Assembly: GCA_023265195.1 (NCBI GenBank)
Contig: JAHFUG010000003.1
Coordinates: 10,210-48,717, forward strand
Length of the DNA stretch: 38,508 bases
DNA from: Blastocatellia bacterium
GTDB taxonomy: Bacteria > Acidobacteriota > Blastocatellia > UBA7656
Direction of reading: 5' to 3'
Made by a program: the position numbers and the translations under genes. Under the pieces are notes generated by a model, which saw nothing but the letters and a program-made list of their open reading frames with translations, did not search any database and was not told the origin of the DNA. Shown here one piece after another: positions 10,143-19,075 of the stretch. Position 1 is the first letter of the stretch. Every line of letters starts with the position of its first letter.

Positions 10143-11240
10143 CTACCGCTGTTGGGACATCAGCGCCTTAACCCGGTCGATGCTCTGCTGTATTGAATGA
10201 TCATTCGAGCCACTGGCCGCGAGGGCCTTTTCGTAGATTCTAAGAGCTTGCTGATATTGTTTGTCGCTCTCGTAGACATAAGCAAGCTCGGACAAAGCTG
10301 GAATCGAACCTGGGATCATCTGAATCGTCATCTCCAGCGCTTCCATCGCCTTTCTCATTTGGCCGCTGCGCGAAAGCGATACGCCGTAATATAGCCACGC
10401 CTGGCCGTCGGAAGGAGTTGCTTTCGCGATCTTCTCGAGTGGCGCGACGGCCTTATCGAATTGACGAGCCCCCATGCAGGCGCGTCCCAAAATGTCAGCG
10501 CTCCTCAGATCGTCCCTTAACGCGGCCAGGCGCTCGCCGGCCGCAACCGCCTCAACCCACGCCGGCTTGGCGGCAGTCTTACCGGCCTTGCGCATGAGAC
10601 TGTTAGCAAGCAACTCGAGCGTGTTGATATCCTCAGGATTGGTTTTGACAGCCTCTTTCAAGGCCGCCGCGGCCCGATCGTCGTCCTCGCGCTTGAAGTA
10701 CATCGCTCCAAGATAATAGTAGTCCGCGCTTGCTTCCTTGCCCTGGTCCCCCGCCCGCGAGCTCGCCGCCAGCAGCGGCGCGGCTTCGTCATAACGCTCG
10801 AGGAAGAAGTATGACCTGCCCAACGCGCGACGCGCGCTGGGATCCACTTCGTGCTTTGACGAAGTAGCGATTTCGATGTAACGGCTGAGCGGCTTCAGAG
10901 CAGGTTCGTATTCCTTCAGCAGGTAGTGAGCGAAACCGATCGTGTACCATGCGCCTTCGATATCCTGCGACGAAGGCGACTGAATCTCGAGCAGATCGAT
11001 GGCGTGAGTCAAGGGAACCTCGACTCCGTTGTATCGCTTGAGCTTGAACCGGCACAGCCCGATGTAATACCAGGCCCCGGCGGCGTCGGGCCGCTCCGTG
11101 GCGATATCTTGAAACTCCGCCAACGCCCGGTCATACTCACCCTTCTTGTAAAGCGAGACTCCACGTTCCCAATCGGCGGCTGATGCGGACACTGCGAGCA
11201 GAATCAGAAATGCGGCGGCGGATCGGATAGCGCGAATCAT
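10143..11240 (-). CDS. Secreted TPR-repeat protein
   Basis: Signal peptide and multiple TPR units (GVSLYKKGEYDRALAEFQDIATERPDAAGAWYYIGLCRFKL...). Confidence 0.85.
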   Translation of the reverse strand: MIRAIRSAAAFLILLAVSASAADWERGVSLYKKGEYDRALAEFQDIATERPDAAGAWYYIGLCRFKLKRYNGVEVPLTHAIDLLEIQSPSSQDIEGAWYTIGFAHYLLKEYEPALKPLSRYIEIATSSKHEVDPSARRALGRSYFFLERYDEAAPLLAASSRAGDQGKEASADYYYLGAMYFKREDDDRAAAALKEAVKTNPEDINTLELLANSLMRKAGKTAAKPAWVEAVAAGERLAALRDDLRSADILGRACMGARQFDKAVAPLEKIAKATPSDGQAWLYYGVSLSRSGQMRKAMEALEMTIQMIPGSIPALSELAYVYESDKQYQQALRIYEKALAASGSNDHSIQQSIDRVKALMSQQR

Positions 11241-11309
11241 AAGGTCGAATTATTGCACGGCCCTCAGCAACTGTCGAAGAGAGAAGTCATTGTCTAAGTG
11301 GGCTTAAAG

Positions 11310-11485
11310 GAAATGAGTTCCCTTTTTCGAGGGATGTTCACCGCGGAGGCAAGGGACCGCGGAGATGGACGCAGAGTAGTCTTACTCTACGCGGCTTTCC
11401 GCCACTCCGCGGTGAGGTCCTCACTTCACCGCCGGTCCTCATCTCGTGCTGCCGCATAACTCAAAAACGGGAAGTTATGTTTTTT
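11310..11485 (+). repeat. Dispersed repeat family C, copy 1
   Basis: AGTTCCCTTTTTCGAGGGATGTTCACCGCGGAG...CCGCGGTGAGGTCCTCACTTCACCG...CATAACTCAAAAACGGGAAGTTA, shared with copies near 20.8 and 30.1 kb. Confidence 0.85.
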
Positions 11486-11526
11486 CAATTCCTACGGTAA
11501 GTTATTCTTTTGCGCCCTCTCTAAGG

Positions 11527-12492
11527 CTAAACGGGCGGGCGGAGCTTGGGTTTGAATATCTGGCGTAAATCGCGTTCCGGCGTCTTCTTCTCCGATTCTC
11601 TTGTAATCGGATCCGCGCCGCGGCTCCGCCGGAAGTTGTACCTAATCAACGCGCGCACGCTGACCGGTTCGCCGTTCCGAATGGCTGGAGTGAACTTGAG
11701 TTGCTTTATGGCCCGAACGGCGGAGCTTTCTAGTCCATAACCCGCCCACCGAATAATCTCGACCTCACCTATAACGCCGTCCGAGCTAAGAACCACCCGC
11801 GCCTCGACGGTAGCGCTCACGTCCGCGCGGTCGGCTTCTTCGGGATAGTCGGGCCTGACTCTGTTCAGAAACTCCGGAGCCTTGAAGCCTTCCCGGCGTG
11901 GAGAGTCCTCATCAGGCATGTCTTCGATTAGTTCGCCCGAGCGCAGCGCCGCTTTTCGCCCACGCGACGATTCCCATTGAACAACCTCATTGATGTAGGT
12001 TGAGAAGCGGGCGCCGAGATCTTTTGCGGCGCTCCCCGACGCGGATTCCGTGCTTGCTGCTTTATCAGCAATAAAGTCAAACAGAACCATCTCCCCGGCG
12101 CGGCCGTCAACGATGAACACGCCAACCAGAGCCTCAACGAAAGAGGCGTTCTCTCGATCGCTCCGGGTTATCAACTCGGCTTTTCCGATTATGAAGAAAT
12201 CGCATCCGACGGCGGAGCCCAGCCGCCTCGCCTCTTCACGGCTCAGGTTTATTGAACCGTCGTAGAGCGCTCCCCTGACCGCCGCCAGGACCTGACCTGG
12301 ATCTATGATCGATATACGCTCGTCACCGGCCAAGGCTTCGGTGATTACGCGCTCAACCGGCGTCTTGGCGTTCCCCGTGAATCCTATTAACGCCACGCGA
12401 GGCGGCTGGTTTGATTGAGTAATCGGTGGGTCAGAACCCAGGCGCCCAGGCGAGAGAAGGAGAAGAAAGAGCAAAGCCCGGAATCGAATCAT
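11527..12492 (-). CDS. Protein with CsgG/FlgO-like N-terminal region and TonB C-terminal domain
   Basis: N-terminal VALIGFTGNAKTPVERVITEALAGDERISIID; C-terminal VRPDYPEEADRADVSATVEARVVLSSDGVIGEVEIIRW...AVRAIKQLKFTPAIRNGEPVSVRALIRYNF. Confidence 0.78.
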   Translation of the reverse strand: MIRFRALLFLLLLSPGRLGSDPPITQSNQPPRVALIGFTGNAKTPVERVITEALAGDERISIIDPGQVLAAVRGALYDGSINLSREEARRLGSAVGCDFFIIGKAELITRSDRENASFVEALVGVFIVDGRAGEMVLFDFIADKAASTESASGSAAKDLGARFSTYINEVVQWESSRGRKAALRSGELIEDMPDEDSPRREGFKAPEFLNRVRPDYPEEADRADVSATVEARVVLSSDGVIGEVEIIRWAGYGLESSAVRAIKQLKFTPAIRNGEPVSVRALIRYNFRRSRGADPITRESEKKTPERDLRQIFKPKLRPPV

Positions 12493-12508
12493 CTACTCAA
12501 GCTTGCCG

Positions 12509-13606
12509 CTATCTGTTCAAGAACGCAAACAAAACGATTAACGGCAGACCTACTATGTATGCGAGATACAAATAGGCTCTCTTGTTCCCAAAATTCATCG
12601 TGTACCCGATCCCCAGCCGCTTCTCCACAAACAGCGACGGGTCATCAGGGTTGCAGTAAACCAGTCCTCCGCTGTACCAGCGCGCCGCATCCCGGCTGGT
12701 TTCAACGTAGACTCGCCCAGTCGCGTTTTTGAGATCGTGATTGATCTTGAACAGGCGAATGATGTAATACCCCGTTACCGTCACCATTGCCGCGGACGAG
12801 ATCATCGTCGTTATTGTGATCACGCCCTTCATGAATTGGAATTGACTCATCGTCGTGAAGATCATGTTGAGCGACAGGCCGGCAAACATCACCGTGACCG
12901 TTACTCGGATCCAGTCCATCAGCCTCATCGTCGCAATCAAAGATTGTTCTTTGAAATGATAATATTCTTCGGTGTGCTCCGCCGGCAGAGTGATCTTCAC
13001 TTCCATCAAGCCTTGTTTCATCATGAAGAAAAGGCCCTGCATGTATACCGTCATGAAGGGCAACATGAACACCATGCCCACGCTTTTTCGAGCCCAGCCG
13101 TCCGCGTCTCCCCGAAAATTGTAGTGAATGGGAACCCTCGCGGGTATCTCCGGATAGAAATAGATCAAGACGAGGAACGGAGCCACGGCAAGAGCCGCTA
13201 TCGCCACTTCGAAAGGGATCGACGTGTGATCGTGAAACCTCCGCGGCTCCAGCGAAGAAGCGAACCGCTGCTTCTCTTCGGCCATTTCGAACGTCTTCAC
13301 CTGTCTGTAGAAGAGCGCGTAAAAGATGATCCCTGCCGGAAGCAGCAACCAGACAGACGCCATCCTCGCGAGCGTGACCTCCGGCCTATAGAAGGAAACC
13401 AGCGCCGCCAGAACTTCGATCTCAACGAAGGTCATGACCAGCCAGAACCGGTAACGGTGTAGAATTCGCCGGCCCTCGCCCTGGTACACTTCCGGGCTGA
13501 CACGAACGCCGAAGAACGCGTCTTCTCCCTTCATCACGGGCAGCGCCATCAGGCTGATGAGCAGGCCCAGATCGATGATGAAAACAAGAATGAATGCTGC
13601 TGACAT
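12509..13606 (-). CDS. DUF1648/DUF5808-type membrane protein
   Basis: YPEIPARVPIHYNFRGDADGWARKS (DUF1648-like) and NPDDPSLFVEKRLGIGYTMNFGNKRAYLYL, multiple TM helices. Confidence 0.75.
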   Translation of the reverse strand: MSAAFILVFIIDLGLLISLMALPVMKGEDAFFGVRVSPEVYQGEGRRILHRYRFWLVMTFVEIEVLAALVSFYRPEVTLARMASVWLLLPAGIIFYALFYRQVKTFEMAEEKQRFASSLEPRRFHDHTSIPFEVAIAALAVAPFLVLIYFYPEIPARVPIHYNFRGDADGWARKSVGMVFMLPFMTVYMQGLFFMMKQGLMEVKITLPAEHTEEYYHFKEQSLIATMRLMDWIRVTVTVMFAGLSLNMIFTTMSQFQFMKGVITITTMISSAAMVTVTGYYIIRLFKINHDLKNATGRVYVETSRDAARWYSGGLVYCNPDDPSLFVEKRLGIGYTMNFGNKRAYLYLAYIVGLPLIVLFAFLNR

Positions 13607-13630
13607 ATTCCACCCGGCCTAACGCGGACT

Positions 13631-13688
13631 CTAGTCGTTTATGCTGATCGTTACGAGAAGCCTGTTCGCGTTTCCCGCAAGTACCACC
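13631..13688 (+). repeat. Dispersed ~58-bp repeat family F, copy 1
   Basis: CTAGTCGTTTATGCTGATCGTTACGAGAAGCCTGTTCGCGTTTCCCGCAAGTACCACC matches the reverse complement of 33401-33458 with about 8 mismatches. Confidence 0.9.
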
Positions 13689-13693
13689 CCGAG

Positions 13694-13763
13694 CTCCGAA
13701 CTCCGCACTCCGAACTCCGAACTCCGAACTCCGCACTCCGAACTCCCAACTCCGCACTCCGCC
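13694..13763 (+). repeat. Tandem heptanucleotide repeat CTCCGAA/CTCCGCA, 10 units
   Basis: Units read directly at 13694, 13701 ... 13757. Confidence 0.95.
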
Positions 13764-13769
13764 TCTGCG

Positions 13770-15620
13770 TTACATCTTTTTCGTGTGAGCGACGATCCAA
13801 TCTCCCATCGTCTCGAGCGCTATTGGAGCAATCGTCTCCTCGATCCTTCCATATTCAGCAGGCGATCCGGTAGTGCTCGTTTGAAACAGATGATTCAGCC
13901 CCGGCAGCAACACCGTCTTATAATCCTTGTTGCCGCCCTCAGCCAGCGCCTTTGCTATCTCCGAGAGGTCTTCTTTAGGCGGCACCTGAAGATCGCGTTC
14001 GCCATTCACGGCCAGGACTGGACACTTCACGCTCTTCAACACGGTGCGCGGGTCATAGACCAGGAAATAGCGAAACCAGGGCGACAGCACGGTCTTGAAC
14101 TGGGCGTCGAGCGCGCCGGGACTCCCAATCGCCTTCTTCTGATCCTCAGGCAGTTGCTCCATCAACTTTGAAACGCTTTCTCTCATCCGCTTTTCCGCGA
14201 CGCCGTTGTCTTTCTCTTCCTTGAGTATGGTGAAGATAGCGCGCTGAACCTTCTGGTTCGCCGCGATCGCATCATCGCCGGCTCCTGAAGCCTTCTCGAT
14301 AAGAGCGGATTGGAGATAGAGAATCTCCTCGCCGGTCAGTCCGGTTCCAGCCATCAACACGATGAATGCAATGTCCTTCGATTTAGCCGCCGCCATCGGC
14401 GCGATGATCCCGCCCTCGCTGTGGCCGATCAGACCGATTTGACTCGGGTTGATCTCTTTTCGGCTTTTCAGGAACTCGACGCCCGCCAGAACGTCTCCGG
14501 CGAAGTCCTCGCAGGTTGAACTCATAATGTTGCCCGTCGAGCCTCCAACGCCTCGGTCGTCAACGCGCAGCACCGCAATGCCGCGCCTGGTGAGGTAATC
14601 CGACAGCACTAAGAAAGGCTTGTGACCCATCAGCGCTTCATTGCGATCCTGCGGGCCGGAGCCGGTGATCAGCAGCACGGCGGGAAACGGTCCTTTCTCT
14701 CTCGGCAGGGTTAGGATACCGGCGAGATGAACGCCGTCGGCTTTATTGTTGTAAGCGACTTCTTCTTCATTATACGGATAGGGTTTCTTCGGCTCCTGCG
14801 GCCGCAGGACCGGGGCTAAGGGTTTTGTCGTCCGCTTGAAGGTCAGCGGCAAGCTCAAGGCGCCTTGCTTCCACTCGCCGGTCATCTCCGAGTCGTCCTT
14901 GTTCAGCTTTCCATCGTAAGCCCCTTGGATGATCTTTAACTCGAAGTTAACCGAGTCGTCCTTCTGAACCACCGAGCTTACCGGAATGTCGCCGGCGCCC
15001 TGGTCCGGGCTGTCCATCTTCGCGGTCAGCGCGCCGTCGCTACCCTTCGCCACTTTCAGTATGAGCCGGAGCTTAACGCCGTTGATATCGAGCGTTCCTT
15101 CCCAGTTGCCTTCGACGCCGCGGCTGGCTTGAATACTCGAGGACTCGGCGGGCTTGGCCGGAGGCGCGGAGCCGAGTTGGGCGGAACCCTTTCGTTCGAG
15201 CTTGAACGGAACATTCGCGCCTCCCTGTGATAGCTCACCGATTATCTTGGAACCGTCATCGGAGAGTTTGCCTTTGAAAGCCGGATCGCCCGGAACGCCC
15301 GCCATCGCGAACGCGACGTCCGAGCCTTGAGCCGTAATTCCTGAAAGTGGAAAGTCCTTTAATCCCTGCGGTGGAACCGCGATCGCGCCCTTCCATTTGC
15401 CGTCTTTGTCTTGATCGAGATCGACGATAATCTCGAGATTCATACTTGGAACTTCGATCGCGCCTTCCCAGTGGCCTCGCGCATCCGGCTTCTGAGCCAA
15501 TGCGGACGCCGTGAAAAGAAGAAGCAGCAGCAAAGTTGATACCAACAACTTGATTTTCATTGATCCTCCAATCCTGGTAACGATCCCATATCGAGAGTAC
15601 TGGCCCACAAGAAAGCACAA
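13770..15620 (-). CDS. Secreted alpha/beta hydrolase with two N-terminal GxWEG-type repeat domains
   Basis: GSGPQDRNE, GLIGHSEGG nucleophile elbow; N-terminal GHWEGAIEV... and GNWEGTLDINGVKLRLILKV... repeats. Confidence 0.85.
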   Translation of the reverse strand: MCFLVGQYSRYGIVTRIGGSMKIKLLVSTLLLLLLFTASALAQKPDARGHWEGAIEVPSMNLEIIVDLDQDKDGKWKGAIAVPPQGLKDFPLSGITAQGSDVAFAMAGVPGDPAFKGKLSDDGSKIIGELSQGGANVPFKLERKGSAQLGSAPPAKPAESSSIQASRGVEGNWEGTLDINGVKLRLILKVAKGSDGALTAKMDSPDQGAGDIPVSSVVQKDDSVNFELKIIQGAYDGKLNKDDSEMTGEWKQGALSLPLTFKRTTKPLAPVLRPQEPKKPYPYNEEEVAYNNKADGVHLAGILTLPREKGPFPAVLLITGSGPQDRNEALMGHKPFLVLSDYLTRRGIAVLRVDDRGVGGSTGNIMSSTCEDFAGDVLAGVEFLKSRKEINPSQIGLIGHSEGGIIAPMAAAKSKDIAFIVLMAGTGLTGEEILYLQSALIEKASGAGDDAIAANQKVQRAIFTILKEEKDNGVAEKRMRESVSKLMEQLPEDQKKAIGSPGALDAQFKTVLSPWFRYFLVYDPRTVLKSVKCPVLAVNGERDLQVPPKEDLSEIAKALAEGGNKDYKTVLLPGLNHLFQTSTTGSPAEYGRIEETIAPIALETMGDWIVAHTKKM

Positions 15621-15739
15621 GAGTCGCGTGGTTGCTTGACTTCCCCAAGCCGCATTGGCTACTACGCCAGCGGCCTGCTTCCGGTTCTTCTCTCGTCACT
15701 CCCTTCCATCATTTTGAGGCTCTTGTGCTTCTTTGTGGC
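15602..15739. repeat. Inverted-repeat element family I, copy 1
   Basis: 15602-15625 GGCCCACAAGAAAGCACAAGAGTC vs reverse complement of 15718-15739 GCCACAAAGAAGCACAAGAGCC. Confidence 0.7.
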
Positions 15740-15824
15740 TATTTTGTTCCCATGTGACGGCCATCCGGAATATTCCTGACGGCCTCTCGAGTGTATCCAG
15801 AAGTCCGTTCGGAGCATGGCTGAT

Positions 15825-16205
15825 TCACCTCGTTCCTTTCAGCAGCGCCTTCAATTCATCGGCAACGATGCTCAAGATTCTCGTTTTCGGCAGTCCGGCC
15901 AGCACCAACTGAGTCAGCGCCGCTCGAAGCGGCTTGCGCAATTCATCATCCCCGGTGTTATTCGAGATCTTCGAGGCGACTACCGCCCCAGACCCGTGCC
16001 TGACGGTGATGAGCCCTTCGTTCTGCAATTCTCTATAAGCGGTGGCGATAGTATTGAGGTTGACGCCGAGATCGGCGGCAAGCTGCCTGACCGGCGGAAG
16101 CTGCTCACCCTCTTCGAGCGACCCGCCCGCGATCAGGGCTTTTATCTCATCGACCACCTGCTGATAAATAGGCCGCCTGTCATCTTGGTCCACAGTTATA
16201 AACAT
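15825..16205 (-). CDS. GntR-family (YtrA-like) transcriptional regulator
   Basis: PIYQQVVDEIKALIAGGSLEEGEQLPPVRQLAADLGVNLNTIATAYRELQNEGLITVRHGSGAVV; short C-terminal domain; ATG at 16205. Confidence 0.88.
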   Translation of the reverse strand: MFITVDQDDRRPIYQQVVDEIKALIAGGSLEEGEQLPPVRQLAADLGVNLNTIATAYRELQNEGLITVRHGSGAVVASKISNNTGDDELRKPLRAALTQLVLAGLPKTRILSIVADELKALLKGTR

Positions 16206-16230
16206 CGCTCTTCCCAGTACGAAGAAAAGG

Positions 16231-16256
16231 TGTCTAGTGTTTCTATACACTAGACA
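16231..16256. promoter_or_regulatory. Candidate GntR operator: perfect 10-bp inverted repeat
   Basis: TGTCTAGTGT-TTCTAT-ACACTAGACA located 26 bp upstream of the GntR ATG. Confidence 0.65.
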
Positions 16257-16284
16257 ATTTCGATGTCAACGAAAAGAAAAGACA

Positions 16285-16983
16285 CTCAACTCGGTGGCAA
16301 GTGATGGGACAGGAAGCAACGGGCTGTATACACAGGAGCTGTTAAAGTACATTCAACTGCCGGATTTGAGCATCGAGCAAGTCTTCAAGCAGGTGCGTAT
16401 TGCCGTGCGGAGCCAGACTCAGAGCAAGCAGATACCCTGGGAGTCATCTTCACTTGAAGGCGATTTTTATTTCTCTGTTCCGGCATCAGCCTCAAGTGGG
16501 ACAATGAATAACCCGCCAGCTACGGTTGACCCGGCGCCTGCTGAGTTGAGCTTTTGGGAAACAATAAAGAACAGTAACAATCGAGACGATTTTAAGGCGT
16601 ACCTAAGGGAATACCCAAATGGCAGATTTGCTTCATTGGCCAAAATACGGGCTAATCCCGACCCACAGCAGCTAGCGGCCGAGTTACAGGGAAAATGGGA
16701 AGGTGTCCTTAAACCTGCGGATAATCTTTCGCTAAGGGTCGTTCTTAGAATATCTAAAACTACTGATGGCCGGTACATTGGTCGATTGATTAGCCCTGAC
16801 CAGGATTCCAATGAGTTTTCCATAGACAAGTTGACGCTTACCAATAGAGTCCTACGCTTGGAGATAAAAACAATAGATTCTGTCTACGAAGGTAGGATTA
16901 ACGAAGCTGGCACTGAAATATCCGGCAACTGGAAACAAGCAGGTCAATCTTGGCCTTTAATATTTAGACGGGCGACCCAATAA
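16285..16983 (+). pseudogene. 5'-truncated caspase-family (peptidase C14) protein, C-terminal part with GxWEG domain
   Basis: Begins abruptly at NSVASDGTGSNGLYTQELLKYIQ...FKQVRIAVRSQTQSKQIPWESSSLEGDFYF (end of a caspase domain); catalytic His/Cys region absent; upstream DNA is the GntR promoter. Confidence 0.65.
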
Positions 16984-17223
16984 GACATGATAAGAAAAAT
17001 GATGGAATGATAGACATCCGTTTGAATCTCTACGAATATGGTGCGGCGGTGAAACTCGCTCCGTCGATGTTGCCCGCGTTGGCGTTGCCAACAGTCATAC
17101 GGAGCGCCCAACTCAAAAGCATAAGGAACCATAGGCCACTTAGCGAAACAACCTTGCAAAAACATTTTCGATATTTCAAGCGGCCAACGCAAAGCCCAAA
17201 AGCTGGCCGCGACTAGTGGTGCG

Positions 17224-17385
17224 TGGCGGAAGTTTTATGGCCACAAAAAGGCGCAGAAGTCACAGAGACGAGAAAACAGACGGCACACCCCGGTTGGCCC
17301 CTGCTTTCGTAGCTTGGGCCACTTGCCATTCCCTTCCGTCTTGTGATTCTGTGCATCTTTGTGGCAGGCGGTTTATTTCCGCCGA
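17224..17385. repeat. Inverted-repeat element family I, copy 2
   Basis: GGCGGAAGTTTTATGGCCACAAAAAGGCGCAGAAGTCACAGAGACG vs reverse complement of the right end GGCGGAAATAAACCGCCTGCCACAAAGATGCACAGAATCACAAGACG; shares CAYTCCCTTCCRTC with copy 1. Confidence 0.75.
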
Positions 17386-17399
17386 GCACAACTAGAACG

Positions 17400-17933
17400 T
17401 CAATGTTCCGCTCCAGCCACCGGCGCTCCCTTGCACCGGCCGCCCATTCTATCGGGATGATTGAGCCACTTCATCAATAACTCCGGCTCGATCTTGACCT
17501 GCACCACGGTCGCTTCCCGAGGCTCGATAGTGACAACCAATAACTTCACGTCGTTTCCAGCTTCCCTTGCGTAGATCCGAGTCCACTCACCTTGATCTCG
17601 TGAGAAAATCCGAACCAGTGGCCGCCAGTCCGGTCCAAGCGATGTCTCAATGTCGGCGTCGAATCCGGTGATGTCCGGCAGGACGCTGAAGTCCTGGTCT
17701 TCAAACACCGCCAGCTTGAACTCTTTCACGCCGCCGGGTTTGGCGGCCTTGACGAAGACGTTAGCGAGTCCAAGGAACGGTATCCTGGTGCGGCGAGCAT
17801 TGTAGCGTGACTCGATGTGGCGGACGACACGATCGAACTCATGGTCCATCGCCCAGACCGTGGCCGGCCCCGCCGCCAGAACCAGCACGAAGATCACAAA
17901 CTGGAGCGCAACTCTGTTCCGTAGTCTCATCAC
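17400..17933 (-). CDS. DUF4252-like protein
   Basis: Signal peptide; GGVKEFKLAVFEDQDF...RDQGEWTRIYAREAGNDVKLLVVTIEPREATVVQVKIEPELLMKWL; adjacent paralog. Confidence 0.65.
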   Translation of the reverse strand: MMRLRNRVALQFVIFVLVLAAGPATVWAMDHEFDRVVRHIESRYNARRTRIPFLGLANVFVKAAKPGGVKEFKLAVFEDQDFSVLPDITGFDADIETSLGPDWRPLVRIFSRDQGEWTRIYAREAGNDVKLLVVTIEPREATVVQVKIEPELLMKWLNHPDRMGGRCKGAPVAGAEH

Positions 17934-17936
17934 GGC

Positions 17937-18509
17937 TTACTCCTTTTTTGATTTCTTCCCTTTGTCCAGTTTCGGTATGCCGAATGCGCCGCCCAGATTG
18001 ACGAGTCTTTCCAGATCGACCGGGCCAACAATATTGACTATGGTGAACTCCTTTGGTTCGGCGGACAGGACGGCCAAGCCGGTCATCGCGCCGCCTTCGG
18101 TCATAGCGTAAACCTCAACGTTATCGCCCCCCTGTTTGCTGAGCACGCCCACGATCCGCGACCAGCCTGGTCCCTTGAGAAGAGAGCGGACCGCTTCCAC
18201 GTCTTCCTTCGAGTACTCCCCCTCTTTATCGAACTCGAAGCTCTTGACGTAGACGCCCTGTAGTTTTTCGACCAATTCCTTGGCCTTAGCTTCGTCCGAC
18301 GATTTGTCATTAGACAAGAACCGGCCGGCCAGCTTGAGCATCTGGCCGTCAAGCGACACATCCACGACTTCACGAGCCTTGGCGTGAAGGTGTTCCAGAT
18401 TCGGCAACTGTAGCTTCGCCGCCTGGGCAAACGCGTTAGCTTGCGCGGCGATCAAACAAAAGGCCGCAACGGCGGCTGTCCTCAATAGAATTGTCGTGAC
18501 TGATTTCAT
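17937..18509 (-). CDS. DUF4252-like protein
   Basis: Signal peptide; GVYVKSFEFDKEGEYSKEDVEAVRSLLKGPGWSRIVGVLSKQGGDNVEVYAMTEGGAMTGLAVLSAEPKEFTIVNIVGPVDLERL. Confidence 0.72.
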   Translation of the reverse strand: MKSVTTILLRTAAVAAFCLIAAQANAFAQAAKLQLPNLEHLHAKAREVVDVSLDGQMLKLAGRFLSNDKSSDEAKAKELVEKLQGVYVKSFEFDKEGEYSKEDVEAVRSLLKGPGWSRIVGVLSKQGGDNVEVYAMTEGGAMTGLAVLSAEPKEFTIVNIVGPVDLERLVNLGGAFGIPKLDKGKKSKKE

Positions 18510-19072
18510 GATTTCCTCCGTTGTTCTTGCTGGTAATCAAACAAAAGCGCGTTAGCCCCCTCGTCGCTCGACTTCAGGCGCTGAATGACTTCGAGCTTGC
18601 CGGTGACCAGCTTGAGGGCGGCCAGGAGATCTTCGCTCGGGCGATCAACGCGGCTCGCGCGCGGCTTGCGGCGCCGCTCCGCCGGGCGGTTCTGATTGGA
18701 CTCGATTTCGCGCTCCACCGGCTGTGGCGGCGCGCCGATCTCGGAGACTCTTCGCTGGGCGATATTAATTTTTTCGCTCGCCACCCCGAGAGCGAGCATG
18801 AGTTGGTTTTTGGCTGCTTCGGCCTTCGCGGCTTCTTTCGCCCGTTCAATCTGGAGCGCGAAAAGGCCGGAGATCACGCACAGCAGCGCGACGCCTGCCG
18901 CCAATCGAACCAGCGGCGATCTGAAAGGGGACAACAGCGTTCTCCAAAAAATGACGCGCGGTTTCTCATACCGTTGCGTTTCCGGCTCGACCCTGGCCAT
19001 GACTTTTTCGGCGAATCCCGGCGGCGGTTCGGTTCGCTTCAATGCGGATTTCAACTCTTCATCGAGGTTCAT
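18506..19072 (-). CDS. Single-pass membrane protein, putative anti-sigma factor
   Basis: Short N-terminal cytoplasmic part, TM RLAAGVALLCVISGLFALQI; overlaps the DUF4252 gene by 4 nt (ATGA) and follows the ECF sigma gene. Confidence 0.55.
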   Translation of the reverse strand: MNLDEELKSALKRTEPPPGFAEKVMARVEPETQRYEKPRVIFWRTLLSPFRSPLVRLAAGVALLCVISGLFALQIERAKEAAKAEAAKNQLMLALGVASEKINIAQRRVSEIGAPPQPVEREIESNQNRPAERRRKPRASRVDRPSEDLLAALKLVTGKLEVIQRLKSSDEGANALLFDYQQEQRRKS

Positions 19073-19075
19073 GCA

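Noticed and set aside
12737-13462. ORF 12737-13462 (+), 241 aa
   Set aside because: Antisense to the DUF1648 membrane protein, His/Arg-rich biased composition typical of a shadow ORF.
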